Shown piece after piece: positions 6,738-9,065 of a DNA stretch of 9,065 nt. Position 1 is the first letter of the stretch; each line of letters starts with the position of its first letter. Both the position numbers and the translations under genes were made by a program. Below the pieces are notes generated by a model that ran no database searches, was not told the origin of the DNA, and worked only from the letters and a program-made list of their open reading frames with translations. Source of the stretch: Clostridia bacterium (GTDB lineage Bacteria > Bacillota > Clostridia > Saccharofermentanales > Saccharofermentanaceae); the NCBI GenBank assembly GCA_017881645.1, contig JADGQQ010000097.1, forward strand, positions 1 to 9,065, in the 5' to 3' direction.

Positions 6738-6744
6738 CCTCCTT
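6738..6744 (-). promoter_or_regulatory. Ribosome binding site of the zinc-ribbon gene
   Basis: On the minus strand AAGGAGG lies 8 bases before the ATG at 6729-6727. It decides against the upstream in-frame ATG at 6759, which would add ten residues ahead of the zinc ribbon. Confidence 0.88.
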
Positions 6745-6769
6745 GCAGTAATTTTTCAACGTCTTTTTT

Positions 6770-6780
6770 TACATTATGTA
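6770..6780 (-). promoter_or_regulatory. Palindrome overlapping a possible -10 of the zinc-ribbon gene
   Basis: TACATTATGTA is an 11-base near-perfect palindrome about 40 bases upstream of the zinc-ribbon ATG. On the minus strand it contains CATAAT, one base from a -10 hexamer, but no good -35 is present. It may be the promoter, an operator or both. Confidence 0.25.
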
Positions 6781-6808
6781 CTCTTTTGATTTAAAAATCG
6801 AGTGGGTA

Positions 6809-6857
6809 CTTTTGTGGCCGCTGGACAAAAGGCATGCTGAGGGCAAAGCATACCTTT
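6809..6857. repeat. Two overlapping inverted repeats in the divergent intergenic region
   Basis: CTTTTGT (6809-6815) pairs with ACAAAAG (6825-6831). AAAGGCATGC (6828-6837) pairs with GCATACCTTT (6848-6857) around ten bases, with one mismatch on the plus strand that becomes a G-U pair in minus-strand RNA. The two stems share 6828-6831 and so cannot form together. They lie between the divergent genes, upstream of the promoter at 6880-6909. Confidence 0.45.
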
Positions 6858-6879
6858 GCGCCGAAACGCGTAAGGTTCT

Positions 6880-6909
6880 TTGGGATTCCCCCGGAATTCA
6901 TGGTATAAT
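6880..6909 (+). promoter_or_regulatory. Promoter of the c-di-GMP enzyme gene
   Basis: TTGGGA (6880-6885) lies 18 bases before a perfect TATAAT (6904-6909), which carries the extended -10 TG (6901-6902). Transcription would start near 6916, leaving about 110 bases of leader before the ATG at 7027. I see no recognisable c-di-GMP riboswitch in that leader. Confidence 0.65.
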
Positions 6910-7026
6910 TTTATGTGTTTATCCGCATCCGCAGGCGTATGAATGTTCTGTAATCGGGGTTCCCGTGGGATTCGTGTATGTGCGGAAATTCTTGCCGGTT
7001 ACTGTTCAGCTCTTGGCGGGGGTATT

Positions 7027-9057
7027 ATGAAAACCAGGAATCTTATTCCGGGAATTATCCGGAAAATGAACGATACATATGAGAAAATGAACGATACATA
7101 TGAGGAGAGCGATCTTCTTGTATACGAGAATACAATTGCGAGGATGTTCATTGCTCCTCTTTTAATTCTGGGTGCGATAACCACCTTTCTGGCGCGGTAT
7201 TTTTATCTTCACGAAGATTGGAAGACTTTTCTTCTCGATTGCCTGGTTCTTTTCGGAGCGGGACTCTTTTGCGAGATTTATTCGCGCGAGGCAAAGAATG
7301 AAAAGAGGAAGGAATATGTACTGACGGCCCTTTTCCCGGCAATGCTCGTCTACATGGTACTTCGCCTGTACTATCTTTTAGGTACTTCGGTATGGCTGTA
7401 TGCCGGCATTCTCGTTTTAATCTCTCTTCTTCGTATTAAGAAGACCATGCTGGTTGTGATTTCCTTTGTAACCATTAGTCTCTGGCTGTATGTGATGTTT
7501 TTTCCGGATACCTATTCGACCGGACTTGTGTTCTACACGTCTCAGACCGTTGCAATTGTATTTTTAATCACGATCGCAATCGTTGTACACAGACTTTTAT
7601 ACTCTCGCTTTCTGAGAAGCTACGCACAGTCTCACCGCAACTTTGTATCTGAAGCAAAACTTAAGTCAACGCTGACTTTGGTGGGCGACGGGGTTATTGC
7701 CGTGGATACCGACGGAACGGTCGATTTTCTGAATCCTGTTGCCGAGCGGCTGACGGGGTGGAAACAGAATGAGGCGAAAGGCAAACCATTCGAGACGGTT
7801 TTCTTTATAGTCAACGAATATTCGAGGGAGAGACTTCCGAATCCGATGAAGGAAGTCTTTGCAACCGGCCAAATCGTCGAACTTGCCAACCATACGGTAC
7901 TCATTGCCAGAGACGGTTCCGAGAAAATGATCGAGGATACCGCAGCACCGATTAAGAATAAAGAAGGTACCGTGGTCGGATGCGTTCTTGTATTCAGGGA
8001 TTTCAGCGAGAAGAAAGAACGGCAGAGGAAAATTGAGTATTTAAGTTATCATGATCAGCTTACCGGGACATACAACCGGAGGTATTTCGAAGAAGAAGTA
8101 AAACGGCTTGATAAGGCGCGAAACCTGCCGATTTCTCTGATCTATGCGGATTTGAACGGACTGAAGACGATCAATGATGCCTTCGGACATCAGGTCGGTG
8201 ATCAGTTTATTTTTCAGGCAGCTGATACAATCCGCAATGTGTGCCGTGCGGACGACATCATCGCACGCATCGGAGGAGATGAATTTGTCGTTTTGCTTCC
8301 GAAGACGGATATTGTTTCCGCGGAGAAGCTGGCACATCGTCTCAAAGAGAAAATTGAACGTGCGAAAATAAACGATATATCTGTGTCTGTTTCATTTGGC
8401 TGGGGCACGAAAGAAAACGAAGAACAGACGATTGAATCGGTTCTGAAAAGCGCCGAGAATCTGCTGTACCAGCAGAAGGTTCTGAGCAATCCGGGAAATA
8501 GAAACGAAATGATCAAGGTCATTACGAAGGCGCTGCAAAATAAATGCCCATGGGAAAGCGAACATGCAAGAAGAGTCGGTACAATATGTGCATCCATAGG
8601 GGAAGCCTTCAACCTGCCCGACGATGAAGTCCGCGAACTAAAGACAGCGGGCGCTCTGCATGATATCGGAAAAATCGCGCTGGATGAGGGGATTCTTAAT
8701 AATCCGGACAATCTGTCGGACGCAGAATGGGCACAGATGAAAGACCATCCCGACACCGGATACCGCATCTTAAGCACCTCCAGTGAATACTACAATATTG
8801 CTGAGTATATTCTTGCACATCATGAACATATGGACGGGACGGGTTATCCGAAAGGTCTCAAAGGCGAGGCGATTCTCTGGAAAGCACGTATCATCGCCAT
8901 AGCTGAGGCCTATGATTCGATGACCTTTGACCGTCCTTCCCGTAAGGCGATTACACAGGAGAAGGCCGTCGCGAAAATCCGCGAAAATGCAGGAACGCAG
9001 TTCGATGCAGAAATTGCCAAAGTGTTCGTTGAGACTGTATTAGGAGATATCTGGTAG
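7027..9057 (+). CDS. Membrane PAS-GGDEF-HD-GYP bifunctional c-di-GMP synthase/phosphodiesterase
   Basis: From ATG 7027 the protein has 676 residues. About six membrane helices span residues 35-205. A PAS domain (about 213-330) lies in the cytosol. The GGDEF domain follows (about 340-495), with intact GGDEF at 416-420 and an RxxD inhibitory site, RADD, at 407-410, the correct five residues upstream. An HD-GYP domain fills the C-terminus, with HDIGK at 545-549, DHPDTG, HHEHMDGTGYP (598-608) and AEAYD, so all recognisable metal-ligand motifs are kept. By family it should both make c-di-GMP from GTP and hydrolyse it, with the membrane and PAS parts as sensors. The start is uncertain: GGGGG (7018-7022) is a poor ribosome site, and in-frame ATGs exist at 6943, 7066 and 7087. 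It appears to be a single-gene unit divergent from the zinc-ribbon operon. Confidence 0.93.
   Translation: MKTRNLIPGIIRKMNDTYEKMNDTYEESDLLVYENTIARMFIAPLLILGAITTFLARYFYLHEDWKTFLLDCLVLFGAGLFCEIYSREAKNEKRKEYVLTALFPAMLVYMVLRLYYLLGTSVWLYAGILVLISLLRIKKTMLVVISFVTISLWLYVMFFPDTYSTGLVFYTSQTVAIVFLITIAIVVHRLLYSRFLRSYAQSHRNFVSEAKLKSTLTLVGDGVIAVDTDGTVDFLNPVAERLTGWKQNEAKGKPFETVFFIVNEYSRERLPNPMKEVFATGQIVELANHTVLIARDGSEKMIEDTAAPIKNKEGTVVGCVLVFRDFSEKKERQRKIEYLSYHDQLTGTYNRRYFEEEVKRLDKARNLPISLIYADLNGLKTINDAFGHQVGDQFIFQAADTIRNVCRADDIIARIGGDEFVVLLPKTDIVSAEKLAHRLKEKIERAKINDISVSVSFGWGTKENEEQTIESVLKSAENLLYQQKVLSNPGNRNEMIKVITKALQNKCPWESEHARRVGTICASIGEAFNLPDDEVRELKTAGALHDIGKIALDEGILNNPDNLSDAEWAQMKDHPDTGYRILSTSSEYYNIAEYILAHHEHMDGTGYPKGLKGEAILWKARIIAIAEAYDSMTFDRPSRKAITQEKAVAKIRENAGTQFDAEIAKVFVETVLGDIW
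7063..7104 (+). repeat. Exact 21-bp tandem duplication
   Basis: The 21-base unit that begins AAAATGAACGATACATATG and ends AG occurs twice with no mismatch (7063-7083 and 7084-7104). It encodes KMNDTYE twice, residues 13-26 of the c-di-GMP enzyme, before the first membrane helix. Perfect identity suggests a recent event. Each copy carries an in-frame ATG. Confidence 0.97.
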
Positions 9058-9065
9058 AACCTTCG

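Noticed and set aside
6730..6759. Upstream ATG at 6759 for the zinc-ribbon protein
   Set aside because: The strong AAGGAGG lies downstream of it and directs initiation to 6729, where the zinc ribbon starts.
6916..7026. c-di-GMP riboswitch in the leader of the GGDEF-HD-GYP gene
   Set aside because: I looked for GEMM-like conserved segments and found none; a covariance-model search would settle it.

Overview
The window looks like chromosomal DNA of a mid-GC anaerobic Bacillota (Clostridia-like) bacterium. That is an inference from a ferredoxin-tailed aldo/keto reductase, a CTC/TL5-type bL25, a radical SAM protein with the CNLHCKGC motif, strong AGGAGG ribosome sites and TGnTATAAT promoters. 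No phage, transposon, CRISPR or tRNA/rRNA signature was seen.

Layout. (1) 1-2252, plus strand: a 5'-truncated aldo/keto reductase with two 4Fe-4S motifs, then a class I/II PLP aminotransferase 21 bases downstream, probably one transcript. (2) 2253-3230, plus strand: a 324-base leader with an extended -10 promoter, ribosomal protein bL25 starting at 2577, and a clear intrinsic terminator. (3) 3231-4135, plus strand: a roughly 200-base regulatory region with two candidate promoters and a strong inverted repeat, then an unrecognised lipoprotein starting at GTG 3449 with a Thr-rich repeat linker. (4) 4136-4435: the decayed remains of a thymidine kinase gene (tdk). An N-terminal fragment is joined to the C-terminal fragment in another frame, with roughly 100 residues missing between them. 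(5) 4436-6729, minus strand: a translationally coupled pair (ATGA overlap), a membrane-anchored zinc-ribbon protein followed by a radical SAM/SPASM-like protein. (6) 6730-7026: a divergent intergenic region with overlapping inverted repeats and a promoter for the rightward gene. (7) 7027-9057, plus strand: a membrane PAS-GGDEF-HD-GYP protein with the key c-di-GMP synthesis and hydrolysis motifs intact, and an exact 21-bp tandem duplication near its start.

The genes do not form one obvious pathway. The observations most worth following are the tdk internal-deletion pseudogene, the coupled zinc-ribbon/radical SAM pair of unknown substrate, and the in-frame repeats in the lipoprotein and the c-di-GMP enzyme. 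I did not find convincing evidence of a wholly new system.
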